NCBI RefSeq assembly: GCF_946184425.1
Contig: NZ_CAMHFP010000011.1
Location: 1-59,389 of the forward strand
DNA length: 59,389 nucleotides
Direction of reading: 5' to 3'
Source of the DNA: an uncultured Methanobrevibacter sp.
GTDB lineage: Archaea > Methanobacteriota > Methanobacteria > Methanobacteriales > Methanobacteriaceae
Shown in pieces: positions 1 to 9,100 of the stretch; within the stretch, counting starts at the first letter, position 1, and the number at the start of each line of letters is the position of its first letter. The notes beneath the pieces are model-generated. The model was not told the origin of the DNA. It did no database searches and saw only the letters and a program-made list of their open reading frames with translations. The position numbers and the translations under genes were made by a program.

Positions 1-950
1 CTAAAAAAACCGTAGATGTAATGATTGAAAAAGCAGATGAATTAAACATCGCTGTAGAAACTTTAGGCAATGGCGCTACTGTTATTGACTGTGGTGTTAA
101 TGTAGATGGAAGTTTTAAAGCAGGAGAACTTTATACTAAAGTTTGTCTTGGTGGACTTGCAGATGTTGGAATTTCAATTCCTGGAGATTTATCTGAAAAA
201 TTCGCTCTTCCTTCAGTTAAAATTAAAACTGACTCACCTTCTATTTCAACCTTAGGTTCACAAAAAGCAGGTTGGTCTGTTTCTGTAGGAGATTTCTTTG
301 CATTAGGTTCTGGTCCGGCTAGAGCAATTGCTTTAAAACCAGCAGAAACTTATGAAGAAATCGGATATGAAGACAAAGATGCTGATTTAGCAATCTTAAC
401 TTTAGAAGCTGATGTATTACCTGGTGATGAAGTTGCTCAATACATTGCTGATGAATGTGATGTTGATGTAAAAAATGTATACTTACTTGTAGCTCCTACT
501 TCTTCTTTAGTCGGTTCTATTCAAATTTCCGGTAGGGTAGTTGAAAACGGAACCTACAAAATGTTAGAAGCTATTAAATTTGATGTAACTAAAGTAAAAC
601 ATGCTGCAGGTATTGCTCCTATTGCACCTGTTGATCCGGATGGACTTAAAGCAATGGGTAAAACCAACGATGCAGTATTATTCGGTGGAAGAACCTACTA
701 CTATGTTGAATCTGATGAAGATGATGACATTGCGGATGTAGCTGCTAAATTACCATCTTCAGCAGCAGACGGATATGGTAAACCATTCTTTGATGTATTT
801 AAAGAAGCTGAATTTGACTTCTATAAAATAGATAAAGGAATGTTTGCTCCTGCAGAAGTAGTAATCAATGATTTGACTACCGGTAAAATTTATAAAGAAG
901 GATTTGTAAATGCAGATTTACTTAAAAAATCCTTTGGTGTAGATGAATAG
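1..950 (+). CDS. mch: Methenyltetrahydromethanopterin cyclohydrolase, 5' end outside window
   Basis: Mch interconverts 5,10-methenyl- and N5-formyl-tetrahydromethanopterin in the cytoplasm, a core C1 step of methanogenesis from CO2. The visible 315 residues match the family along their length, including the GDFFALGSGPARAI segment and the acidic C-terminal part. The frame is open to the window edge: codons from position 3 (KKTVDVMIEKADEL) continue the expected N-terminus, so the ATG at 21 is internal and only a handful of residues are missing. The stop codon is built into a hairpin followed by a T-run (see terminator). Function is secure from family resemblance. Confidence 0.95.
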   Translation, partial: KKTVDVMIEKADELNIAVETLGNGATVIDCGVNVDGSFKAGELYTKVCLGGLADVGISIPGDLSEKFALPSVKIKTDSPSISTLGSQKAGWSVSVGDFFALGSGPARAIALKPAETYEEIGYEDKDADLAILTLEADVLPGDEVAQYIADECDVDVKNVYLLVAPTSSLVGSIQISGRVVENGTYKMLEAIKFDVTKVKHAAGIAPIAPVDPDGLKAMGKTNDAVLFGGRTYYYVESDEDDDIADVAAKLPSSAADGYGKPFFDVFKEAEFDFYKIDKGMFAPAEVVINDLTTGKIYKEGFVNADLLKKSFGVDE

Positions 951-971
951 ATTTAATTCTATTCCTTTTTT
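945..971 (+). terminator. Hairpin plus T-run after mch
   Basis: GAATAG at 945-950 pairs with CTATTC at 959-964 and is followed by a run of T. It overlaps the mch stop codon. Confidence 0.5.
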
Positions 972-1072
972 TTCTATTTTTGAACTTATATTTAAATACT
1001 ATGTAATATAAAATATAATATAACACAGTTAAATCGTGTTTTTATTTAAAAAAATATTACATAGGTGAAAAT

Positions 1073-1786
1073 ATGAGTTTGGGTGATGTATTATCAAAAT
1101 CATTATCATATCCGCTTTCTGATTTAAAAAACTTTTTGATTGTCGGAATTTTTACAATGCTTGCAAGTTTAGCGACTGTTTGTGATGCAATATTTGGGCC
1201 TAACTCTGGAATTAGTTTTGTTGGAGCCATTATTGGTGTAATTTTTGCTTTAATTATTGCAGGTTATTCAATTACTGTTATCAAAAAAGCGATGAATCGT
1301 TCAAATGAAATTCCAAGTTTTGATTTTGTAAATAATTTTGTTGATGGTATCAAAGTATTAGTAATTGCTATTGTTTACTTATTTATTCCACTTATCATAA
1401 CTTTTGCTCTTTTAATCATGTTTGGTCTTGTTGGGGCTGGATTCAATAACATTGCGGCTTCATTAGGAATTTGGTCATTTTTAGCAATAATTTTATTTAT
1501 CCTATTTGGAATATTTGAAGTAATTGCTGAAGCAAGATTCGCTGAATCAGGCAGTATAGGTTATGCATTAAGCATTGGTCAAGTATTTGAAGATGTTAAA
1601 AGAATTGGAATAATAAAAATTATTTTATTCTTAATTATTTCAATTATTCTAATGTTTATTGTATCATTTATTATTGGATTATTAGCAATAATTCCAGTCA
1701 TTGGTGTAATCATTGCTAATATTATTCTTGGTGGATACTTTACCTTATTCTATGGATATGCTATTGGTTTATTATATTTAGAATAG
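1073..1786 (+). CDS. DUF4013 family membrane protein
   Basis: A 237-residue, very hydrophobic protein with about six membrane segments, roughly at residues 22-38, 48-70, 93-120, 130-150 and two in 180-232. The overall pattern, a soluble MSLGDVLSKSLSYPLSD start followed by alternating long helices, is that of DUF4013 proteins, which are common in Methanobacteriales and have no known function. The start is supported by AGGTGA 6 nt upstream of the ATG. It is monocistronic, bounded by hairpin/T-run signals on both sides. Family assignment is from memory of the pattern; role unknown. Confidence 0.7.
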   Translation: MSLGDVLSKSLSYPLSDLKNFLIVGIFTMLASLATVCDAIFGPNSGISFVGAIIGVIFALIIAGYSITVIKKAMNRSNEIPSFDFVNNFVDGIKVLVIAIVYLFIPLIITFALLIMFGLVGAGFNNIAASLGIWSFLAIILFILFGIFEVIAEARFAESGSIGYALSIGQVFEDVKRIGIIKIILFLIISIILMFIVSFIIGLLAIIPVIGVIIANIILGGYFTLFYGYAIGLLYLE

Positions 1787-1818
1787 ATACTTTCTATTCT
1801 TTTTCTTTATTTTTTTTA
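1780..1818 (+). terminator. Hairpin plus T-rich tract after the DUF4013 gene
   Basis: AGAATAGA at 1780-1787 and TCTATTCT at 1793-1800 form an 8-bp stem, followed by a T-rich tract. It includes the stop codon. Confidence 0.55.
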
Positions 1819-1923
1819 AATTTATATTTTCAAATTTTTTGTACATTTTAGTATTTATTAACTTTTTTTTAATAATCTTTTTAAATGATAATGGATATAA
1901 TAATATTATTGGAGATGTATATT

Positions 1924-2469
1924 ATGTCTGATTTAAAAGGTACAAAAACTGAGGCAAACTTACAAGCAGCTTTTGCTGGTGAGTCCCAAGCACATACTAA
2001 ATATCAATACTTTGCTGCAAAAGCAAAAGAAGAAGGTTACGTTCAAATCCATGATATTTTCATGGAAACCTCTAAAAACGAAAGAGAACACGCTAAAATC
2101 TGGTATAAAATTTTACACGATGAAGAAATTCCAGATACAATAGCTAACCTTAATGCTGCAGCAGATGGTGAAAACGAAGAATGGACTTCAATGTATAAAG
2201 AATTCGCAGAAACAGCAAAAGAAGAAGGATTTGCAAAAATAGCATTCTTATTTGAAAAAGTTGGTGAAATCGAAAAAGAACATGAAGAAAGATACAGAAC
2301 TTTACTCGCTAATGTAGAAGATGAATCTGTATTCAAAAAAGAAGATGAAATTGAATGGAAATGTGAAAACTGTGGATTCATTTTCAAAGGTTCACAAGCA
2401 CCTGAAATGTGTCCAGTTTGCGGATATCCAAAAGCACACTTTGAAGAAAGAGCACAAAATTACAAATAA
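1924..2469 (+). CDS. Rubrerythrin, first of three tandem copies
   Basis: Non-heme diiron peroxidase (NADH peroxidase type) that detoxifies peroxide in anaerobes. The 181-residue protein has a ferritin-like four-helix domain with iron-ligand candidates E20, E53 and H56 (NEREH), then a C-terminal rubredoxin-like FeS4 site with Cys 147/150 and 163/166. The start is the ATG at 1924, preceded by GGAGAT. An upstream in-frame ATG at 1885 lacks a ribosome binding site and would add 13 unrelated residues. It is followed by two paralogues in the same direction with short T-rich gaps, so the three may be separately promoted or co-transcribed. Confidence 0.92.
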   Translation: MSDLKGTKTEANLQAAFAGESQAHTKYQYFAAKAKEEGYVQIHDIFMETSKNEREHAKIWYKILHDEEIPDTIANLNAAADGENEEWTSMYKEFAETAKEEGFAKIAFLFEKVGEIEKEHEERYRTLLANVEDESVFKKEDEIEWKCENCGFIFKGSQAPEMCPVCGYPKAHFEERAQNYK

Positions 2470-2530
2470 TTTTACTCTTTTTACTTTTTTTAATTTTTTT
2501 ATTTAATAATTTTTTTAAGGAGATTATATT

Positions 2531-3076
2531 ATGGCAGATTTAAAAGGAACTAAAACTGAAGAAAATTTAAAAGCTGCACTTGCAGGTGAATCCCAAGCAC
2601 GTGTAAAATATGAATTCTACGCATCTCAAGCTAAAAAAGACGGTTACGTTGAAATTAGAGATATTTTCCAGGAATCATCTGACAATGAAAAAGAACATGC
2701 AAAAATTTGGTTCAAATTATTGAATGGTGGAAAAGTACCTGATACTGAAACCAACCTTGCAGATGCAGCAGCAGGCGAACATGAAGAATGGACTTCAATG
2801 TACAAAGAGTTCGCTGAAACCGCTCGCGAAGAAGGTTTTGATGATATTGCAGATTTATTTGATGCAGCGGGTGCAACTGAAAAAGCACACGAAGACAGAT
2901 ACAATGCATTATCAGATAAAATCAAAGCGGGCAAAGTATTTAAAAAAGATGAAGAAATTGCATGGAAATGTAATAACTGCGGATACATCCATTATGGAAC
3001 AGATGCTCCTGAAGTATGTCCGTTATGTGATCACCCACAGGCACACTTTAGAAAACAAGATACTAGTTACATCTAG
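2531..3076 (+). CDS. Rubrerythrin, second tandem copy
   Basis: 181 residues, collinear with its upstream neighbour, with the same ferritin-like helices, the NEKEH iron-ligand motif and a C-terminal CNNCG...CPLCD rubredoxin-type site. AAGGAGAT lies just upstream of the ATG at 2531. Predicted cytoplasmic peroxide reductase taking electrons from rubredoxin or an NADH:rubredoxin oxidoreductase; the electron donor is inferred, not visible here. The protein is closer to the third copy in its C-terminal site (DHPQAHFRKQ in both), which suggests stepwise tandem duplication. Confidence 0.92.
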   Translation: MADLKGTKTEENLKAALAGESQARVKYEFYASQAKKDGYVEIRDIFQESSDNEKEHAKIWFKLLNGGKVPDTETNLADAAAGEHEEWTSMYKEFAETAREEGFDDIADLFDAAGATEKAHEDRYNALSDKIKAGKVFKKDEEIAWKCNNCGYIHYGTDAPEVCPLCDHPQAHFRKQDTSYI

Positions 3077-3164
3077 ATTCTTTTTTTTCTTTTTTTTGTT
3101 ACCAAACACTCACCAAAACTTTTTATATCACAAAAAAGCCTTTTAATTTTACGGAGTTGATAAA

Positions 3165-3707
3165 ATGACTAAATTAAAAGGTTCAAAAACTGAGAAAAAT
3201 TTAATGACAGCACTTGAAGGCGAAGCATTTGCACATATGAAATATCAATATTATGCAAGCCAAGCCAAAAAGGACGGTTTTGTAGAAATTCAGGATATTT
3301 TTCTTGAAACTTCCGCTAATGAAAAGGAACATGGAAAAGTTTGGTTTAAACTGTTGCATGATGGTGTTCCGGACACATTGGCCAATCTGAAGGAATCTGT
3401 GGAAGTTGAAAAATATGAATGGTCAGACATGTACAAAAACTTTGCTGAAACCGCTCGAGAAGAAGGCTTTGCCGATATTGCTGAACTTTTTGAAAATACA
3501 TCAACAATCGAAAAGACACATGAAGAGCGCTTTAAGACATTGGCAAAAAATATCCAAAAAGATAGGGTATTCAAAAAGTCAGGTGAGATTACATGGAAGT
3601 GTAACAACTGCGGATATCTGCATACTGCTAAAAATGCTCCTGAAGTTTGTCCGATGTGTGATCATCCTCAGGCACACTTCAGAAAACAGACAAAGGGTTA
3701 TAAATAA
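3165..3707 (+). CDS. Rubrerythrin, third tandem copy
   Basis: 180 residues, same two-domain layout as the two upstream copies: ferritin-like diiron domain with NEKEH, then CNNCG...CPMCD rubredoxin-type FeS4 site. Codon use differs slightly from the first copy (more GGC, CTG and AAG), so the copies are not recent identical duplicates. A GGAGTTGAT ribosome binding site precedes the ATG. The stop codon is followed at once by a strong hairpin and T-run, so this copy ends the array. Confidence 0.9.
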   Translation: MTKLKGSKTEKNLMTALEGEAFAHMKYQYYASQAKKDGFVEIQDIFLETSANEKEHGKVWFKLLHDGVPDTLANLKESVEVEKYEWSDMYKNFAETAREEGFADIAELFENTSTIEKTHEERFKTLAKNIQKDRVFKKSGEITWKCNNCGYLHTAKNAPEVCPMCDHPQAHFRKQTKGYK

Positions 3708-3722
3708 CCCTTTTATTTTTTT
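3695..3722 (+). terminator. Terminator of the rubrerythrin array
   Basis: GGGTTAT at 3695-3701 and ATAACCC at 3704-3710 form a 7-bp stem, followed by a T-rich run. It overlaps the last codons of the third rubrerythrin gene. Confidence 0.6.
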
Positions 3723-3770
3723 AGATAGCTATTTATTGTTCAAAAGTCAATATGTTATCAAGATGATATT

Positions 3771-5183
3771 ATGATGGAAAATAACATATGTCTTTTAACT
3801 GATAGCTACAAAGTCACTCATCACTATTTTTATCCGAAGGGAACACAAAAGATTTATTCATACCTGGAAAGTAGAGTTGGTGCTGAATTTAACAGAACAA
3901 TCTTTTATGGTCTGCAATATATCTTAAAGAAATATCTTGTTGGAAAGGTTGTCACTCAGGAAAAGATTGATGAAGCTGATGATTTGATTTCAAATCATAT
4001 TGGTGAAGATATTTTCAATCGTGAGGGATGGCAGTACATTCTTGATGAACATGATGGAATGCTTCCAATTGAGATTAAAGCGGTCGCTGAAGGAACACCT
4101 GTAGATGTGAGCAATGTTCTGATGACTGTAGAAAATACTGATGATAAGTCATACTGGCTTCCAAATTATCTGGAATCATTATTGCTGCAGGTATGGTATC
4201 CGTCAACTGTTGCAACATTATCAGCTGAGGTCAGAAAGTTGGCCAATTTCTATCTGGATGTAACCGGATCTGCTAAGGATAATTTAGATTTCATGCTCCA
4301 TGATTTCGGTTATAGGGGAGCAACTTCAACAGAATCCTCAATGTTGGCAGGTTCTGCTCATTTGCTTAATTTTTCAGGAACAGATACAATTCCTGCCTTA
4401 ACAATCCCTGAAAACTATTATAATGATTCAAATTTATATGGATTTTCCGTTCAAGCCACTGAACATAGTGTAATGACTTCATTAGGTGAAGATGGTGAAT
4501 TTAATCAAATCTTAAATGTTATAGATAATGCTAAAGAGGGAATATTGTCCATGGTCATTGATTCATACAATTACAGAAACTTTCTGACTGAAGCCGGCAA
4601 ATCAGGCAGTGAATTGAATGAAGCCATTTTGAATTTCCTTGATTGTGAATCAAATAAGGTGGTGTTCAGGCCTGATAGTGGTGAACCGGTATCAACTACA
4701 ATAGACTGTTTGAACCTGCTTTCAGAAGGTTTTGGAAGTCACTTAACAGATAAAGGATATAATGTATTTGACTTGAACATCGGTCTTTTATGGGGTGACG
4801 GCCTTGATTATCATAAAATCCGTGATATTCTTTTTGCAATGAAATCAAACGGTTGGGCGGCAGAAAACATAATATTCGGTATGGGTGGTGGACTTCACAC
4901 TGCAGTCAATCGTGATACTCAAAGAAATGCTTTCAAATGTTCTGCACAGCTAAGGAATGGAGTCTGGCATGACATATTTAAGAATCCTCTTGATTCAAGT
5001 AAAAAATCCAAAACAGGAAGATTCAAGTTAATCAATGAAAATAACTCATTTAAGACAGTTCCTATAGATTGTGATGGAGAAAATTATCTGCAATGTGTAT
5101 TTAAAAATGGTGAACTGTTGATTGATGAAAGTTTTGGAAATATTAAAGCCAGGGCTTTGAATTATTCCAATTCCTATAGATAA
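3771..5183 (+). CDS. Nicotinamide phosphoribosyltransferase (NAMPT/NadV type)
   Basis: Converts nicotinamide and PRPP to NMN for NAD salvage. The 470-residue length is close to vertebrate NAMPT and bacterial NadV. Family blocks are visible: LTDSYKVTHHYFYPKGT at the N-terminus, HDFGYRGATSTESS near residue 180 with the substrate-binding Asp, VFRPDSGEP near residue 300 (phosphoribosyl-binding Arg/Asp), and FGMGGGLHTAVNRDTQRNAF near 370. Two ATGs (3771, 3774) are possible starts. No NMN adenylyltransferase or PRPP synthase gene is adjacent. NAMPT is patchy in archaea, so acquisition by transfer is plausible but not shown here. Confidence 0.9.
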   Translation: MMENNICLLTDSYKVTHHYFYPKGTQKIYSYLESRVGAEFNRTIFYGLQYILKKYLVGKVVTQEKIDEADDLISNHIGEDIFNREGWQYILDEHDGMLPIEIKAVAEGTPVDVSNVLMTVENTDDKSYWLPNYLESLLLQVWYPSTVATLSAEVRKLANFYLDVTGSAKDNLDFMLHDFGYRGATSTESSMLAGSAHLLNFSGTDTIPALTIPENYYNDSNLYGFSVQATEHSVMTSLGEDGEFNQILNVIDNAKEGILSMVIDSYNYRNFLTEAGKSGSELNEAILNFLDCESNKVVFRPDSGEPVSTTIDCLNLLSEGFGSHLTDKGYNVFDLNIGLLWGDGLDYHKIRDILFAMKSNGWAAENIIFGMGGGLHTAVNRDTQRNAFKCSAQLRNGVWHDIFKNPLDSSKKSKTGRFKLINENNSFKTVPIDCDGENYLQCVFKNGELLIDESFGNIKARALNYSNSYR

Positions 5184-5234
5184 GTTACAGAGGTGCACGT
5201 CCAGTAATTACATGCTGGTGAGATTTTTGTTAAG

Positions 5235-5730
5235 TTGATTATTCCGATGATTTGCCATTGAGTCATCTTCATTGGATGTCTTCTGATGAAAAGCATACAT
5301 TGTTGTTGAACATTTAAATGATGGCCTGAAATATATGACAGTTGTGTTAGAGTCTTAACAAATAATCTGTTATTTGATAAACAGCATTTTTATTTGAACA
5401 ATTTCAGGAATTTGTCTATCAAAAGTAGTTTAAATAATTTTTCGATGATTTTAATTAGGATGAATGCTTAAAAGGGATGAATCAATTGGTTTGCCGTGTG
5501 ATTTGTCCTATTCGTCAAGATTTGTAAAAGTTGCATTTATATGTACAAATTCACCATCACATATAGATGTAGTTGATAGTATTAGTCAGTTTTTTCATAA
5601 CTTGTAATCAGTTGAACAGCAGAGGGTTGTACATATATTGAGAATCAGACTGTATGAATATGTGGATAAATTTCATAATATAATTAAAACTGTAAATTAT
5701 ATTATACAACTATAATAATTCTTAGATTTC
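5235..5730 (+). pseudogene. Bile salt hydrolase (choloylglycine hydrolase) remnant
   Basis: Three-frame reading gives a run of bile salt hydrolase blocks in correct order: LPLSHLHWMSSDE (from about 5251), YDSCVRVLTNN then FYLNNFRNLS (about 5330-5420), GLPCDLSYSSRFVKVAF (about 5490-5540), SISQFFHNL-stop-SVEQQR (about 5580-5627), a short YEY block near 5655 and LYYTT near 5700. The family counterparts are PLHW, YDNPVGVLTNNP, NLNNY, GLPGDLSSxSRFVK, SQFFHILxSVEQQ and YYYTTYDN. At least two frameshifts and several stops break it. The N-terminal third with the catalytic Cys was not found. In the family this Ntn-hydrolase deconjugates bile salts, a gut-adaptation trait. Confidence 0.8.
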
Positions 5731-6131
5731 TTGCATTGATTTGTTCAAGGAAAATCGTGTTTAAATGATTTGATTAATTTTAATTTGTTAAATGATGAAC
5801 AAATCAATTAAATCAATTAATTTTTTTTAATTTTTTTAATATTTGATGAAATATAATATATCTCATTCATATATCAATTGTTATTTTATATGTCTGATTA
5901 ATTTTTTTGTAATTTTTTATTACAAGTTGTTTAATAAATTATGGATATTTGCTTATTTTGTATTCATTTTGAAAATATATTTTTTAATAATGGTTATTTT
6001 TTACCCTTTTTCTTTAAAAAAAAGTAATATTTATATATTCTTAGAATTATAAATATATATGAATAATTTTATTATGCCTGTAATTTTATTCGATTTTATA
6101 AATTGACTGGACCAGGGGGTGAAAACGAAAA
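5731..6131 (+). promoter_or_regulatory. AT-rich leader and probable promoter of the giant adhesin gene
   Basis: About 400 nt with no convincing gene. A TATA-like ATTTATATATT lies at 6029-6039, about 95 nt before the adhesin start, followed by a second A/T tract. The ribosome binding site GGGGGTGA lies about 10 nt before the ATG at 6132, unusually G-rich for this genome. Confidence 0.45.
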
Positions 6132-9100
6132 ATGAAAGGCAAAAGGTTAATCGTGATAATGGCTATAGTTATTCTTATATTTACTATTCAGGCGTCTTGT
6201 GCGCTTGAAAATGATAATAACTTTAATTTAACACAAGCTACTGATGTAAAAAATATCAATGTTCAAACAGATGATGTAAAAGAAGAAATTACCCTCGCTA
6301 AGGATAACATTTCTAATGTGGCTAGCGTTAGCTCTCAAAAAGAAGTTTTAAGTGCTTCCAATGATAATAACAATCCACAGGATTCTAATTATACTGAAAT
6401 TTTGGGAGTTTCTAACGATAATGATGTTTTAGGAAGGTATATTCATGTAACTGCTCCTACACTGAGTTCATTAAGATTAGCGATTTCTTCAGCTAATCCT
6501 GGGGACTGGATTTTCTTAGATGGTTTAACCTTTACTGGAGAAGTTGAACAAATTACTATTGATAAAAGACTTATTATTTGCGGAGGCAGTTCTCCGGATG
6601 ATAATACAAGAGCTACATTAGATTTATCTCAAGTTCTTGTATCTGGTAAAAATAAGTTTCAAATTTCAAAGAATACTGTAGATTTCAGAGGTATTGACTT
6701 TGTAAATTTTTATTACCCTCCTAGTGGAAGTACAATCGGTAGAGCTCATTTAATGTCTGTTACAAGTTCAGTTACAATGACAAACTGTAATTTTATTAAT
6801 AATACAGTATTCCAAAAATCCTATATTATTGAGTTTACAACTAATGCTTTTGGCAGTACTAGGATTGATAATTGTCAGTTTATAAATAATACTGCTTCTG
6901 TTATAGTTTCTGCCGGTAATTCCAGAATGACTTTCACTGCAAATAATAACAGGTTTATTAATAATTCCGGTACAATGAATAATGAAAATGAAACTAATTC
7001 ATTAGGTTTATGTATTAAAGCTCAAATTGCGGGTTCAACTTTTGATAATAATATATTTATCAATAACACAAATGCTGTACACGGTGCGGCTTACTGTGTT
7101 AATGCTAGAAATGTTGTTATTACCAATAATCATATTGAAAACAATAAGGCATCTTATGGTGCGGGTATTGAATGTCATTTAGGTTATGTAACTGTAATAA
7201 ATACAACTTTCATTAATAATGAAGCTTCAGGTTATCATATTCGTGATCCTCAAAGATCAGGTACTGGTGGTGCTATTGCATTTGTCGGACCTCGTAATTA
7301 TTTGGAAAATTGTACATTCATTAATAACACTGCTGAAAATTATGGTGGTGCAATGGATATTCATTTTGGAAATGGTCAGGAGGCTCATTATACCACTGTT
7401 GTAAACAGTAAATTTGAAAATAATGTCGCTCAAAACCAGTTTGCAGGTGCAATTTATATTCAGGGTAATTACGCAACTATTGACAGATGTAACTTTACAA
7501 ATAACTCAGCTCCAACCGGTGGTGCTATTCAGTTAATGGGTATGGGTGCCAATATAATTGATTCAAATTTCTATCAAAATGATGCAATTGTGGGTGGTGC
7601 ATGTTATGTAGAAGGTAATCGTGCTACTGTTAGCAATTCTAAATTTGAAAATAACACTGCTACTCATGATTTAGGTAGTTTAATTAAAGATGATGCATCC
7701 AAAATCACTTCTGGTGGTGCAATGTATGTTAAAAGTAATGATGTTAGTATAATTGATAGTTCTTTTAATGATAATATTGCTTATGGTAATTTTTCCGATA
7801 ATACTGGTTTAGGTGGTGCCTTATATATTCTAGGTCAAAATCCTTCATTCCATAACGATAACTTCACAAGCAATGATGCTATTCGTGGAGGTGCAGTTTA
7901 TATTGAAGGTAGTAATATTGGCGCTAGTAAAATAAACCTTTATAACAATACCGCTATTGAAGGTGGTGCTGTTTATATTAATGGTAATAATATTGACCTT
8001 GATTATTTCAATGTAACCGGAAACAATGCTATTCAGGGTGGTGCTATTTATATTGAAGGTGAAAGGACAGATATAACAAATTCAATTTTTGAGGATAATC
8101 ATGGTACTCGTAATATTGATTTAATTAAATCTGGTGCTGAAAGCCTACCTACTATGGGTGGTGCTATCTATATTGAAGGTAATTATGTAGATATTTATGA
8201 TAATAATACCTTTAGACGTAATGTTGCTTTTGGTGCATATAATAATGGTGGTCTTGGTGGTGCTATTGCAGTAAATGGAAATAATACTAATATCTATGAT
8301 GATAACTTTACTATGAATGAAGCTGTTAAAGGTGGTGCTATATATATTAGAGGTACTAATGCTACTGTTAAGGATATGTACTTCACCACAAATAATGCTA
8401 TTCAAGGTGGTGCTGTATTCATTGAAGGTACTAATGCAAATATTACTAATAATACATTCTATGACAATAATGCTACACATAATTTAACATTCACTCTTAC
8501 TGATGAACTATTGAAGTTATCTACTAAAGGTGGTGCAATTTCTGTTAGTGGGGATTATGCTAATATAGTTAACAATAACTTCACATATAATGCTGCTATA
8601 GGTCGAAATCCTACTGGTGGTCTTGGTGGTGCTATCGCTATTGATGGTTATCATACAACTATTTATGATAATATGTTTGATGATAATGAGGCTATTATAG
8701 GTGGTGCATTATATATCACAGGTACTAATACTACTATTGATTTAGTTAACTTTACTAATAATAATGCTATTCAGGGCGGTGCAGTATATGTTAAAGGACT
8801 TAATACAAATATTGTAAGATCTGAATTTAAGTGCAATAATGCAACACATAATTTAACTTATAGTTTAACTCCTGAGTTATTTTCATTACCAACTATTGGT
8901 GGTGCTATATCTATTGAAGGTAATAACACATTATTAAAAGATATTAATTTTAATAACAATACTGCTATCGGTATTCATTTAGATGGTGGTTATGGAGGTG
9001 CTGCTGCATTAAACGGTTATGATACTGAAATTATTAACGTAACTTTCGATGCAAACCAGGCAATTCGCGGTGGTGCTGTTTATGTTAATGGTACTGTTAA

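Noticed and set aside
2724-3146. 140-codon alternative frame across the second rubrerythrin
   Set aside because: Shadow of the rubrerythrin reading frame; Lys/Leu-rich with a poly-Phe tail from the T-run.
5843-6052. 69-codon frame upstream of the giant adhesin
   Set aside because: Extremely AT-rich, Phe/Tyr/Ile-only composition, no ribosome binding site, and it overlaps the likely promoter.
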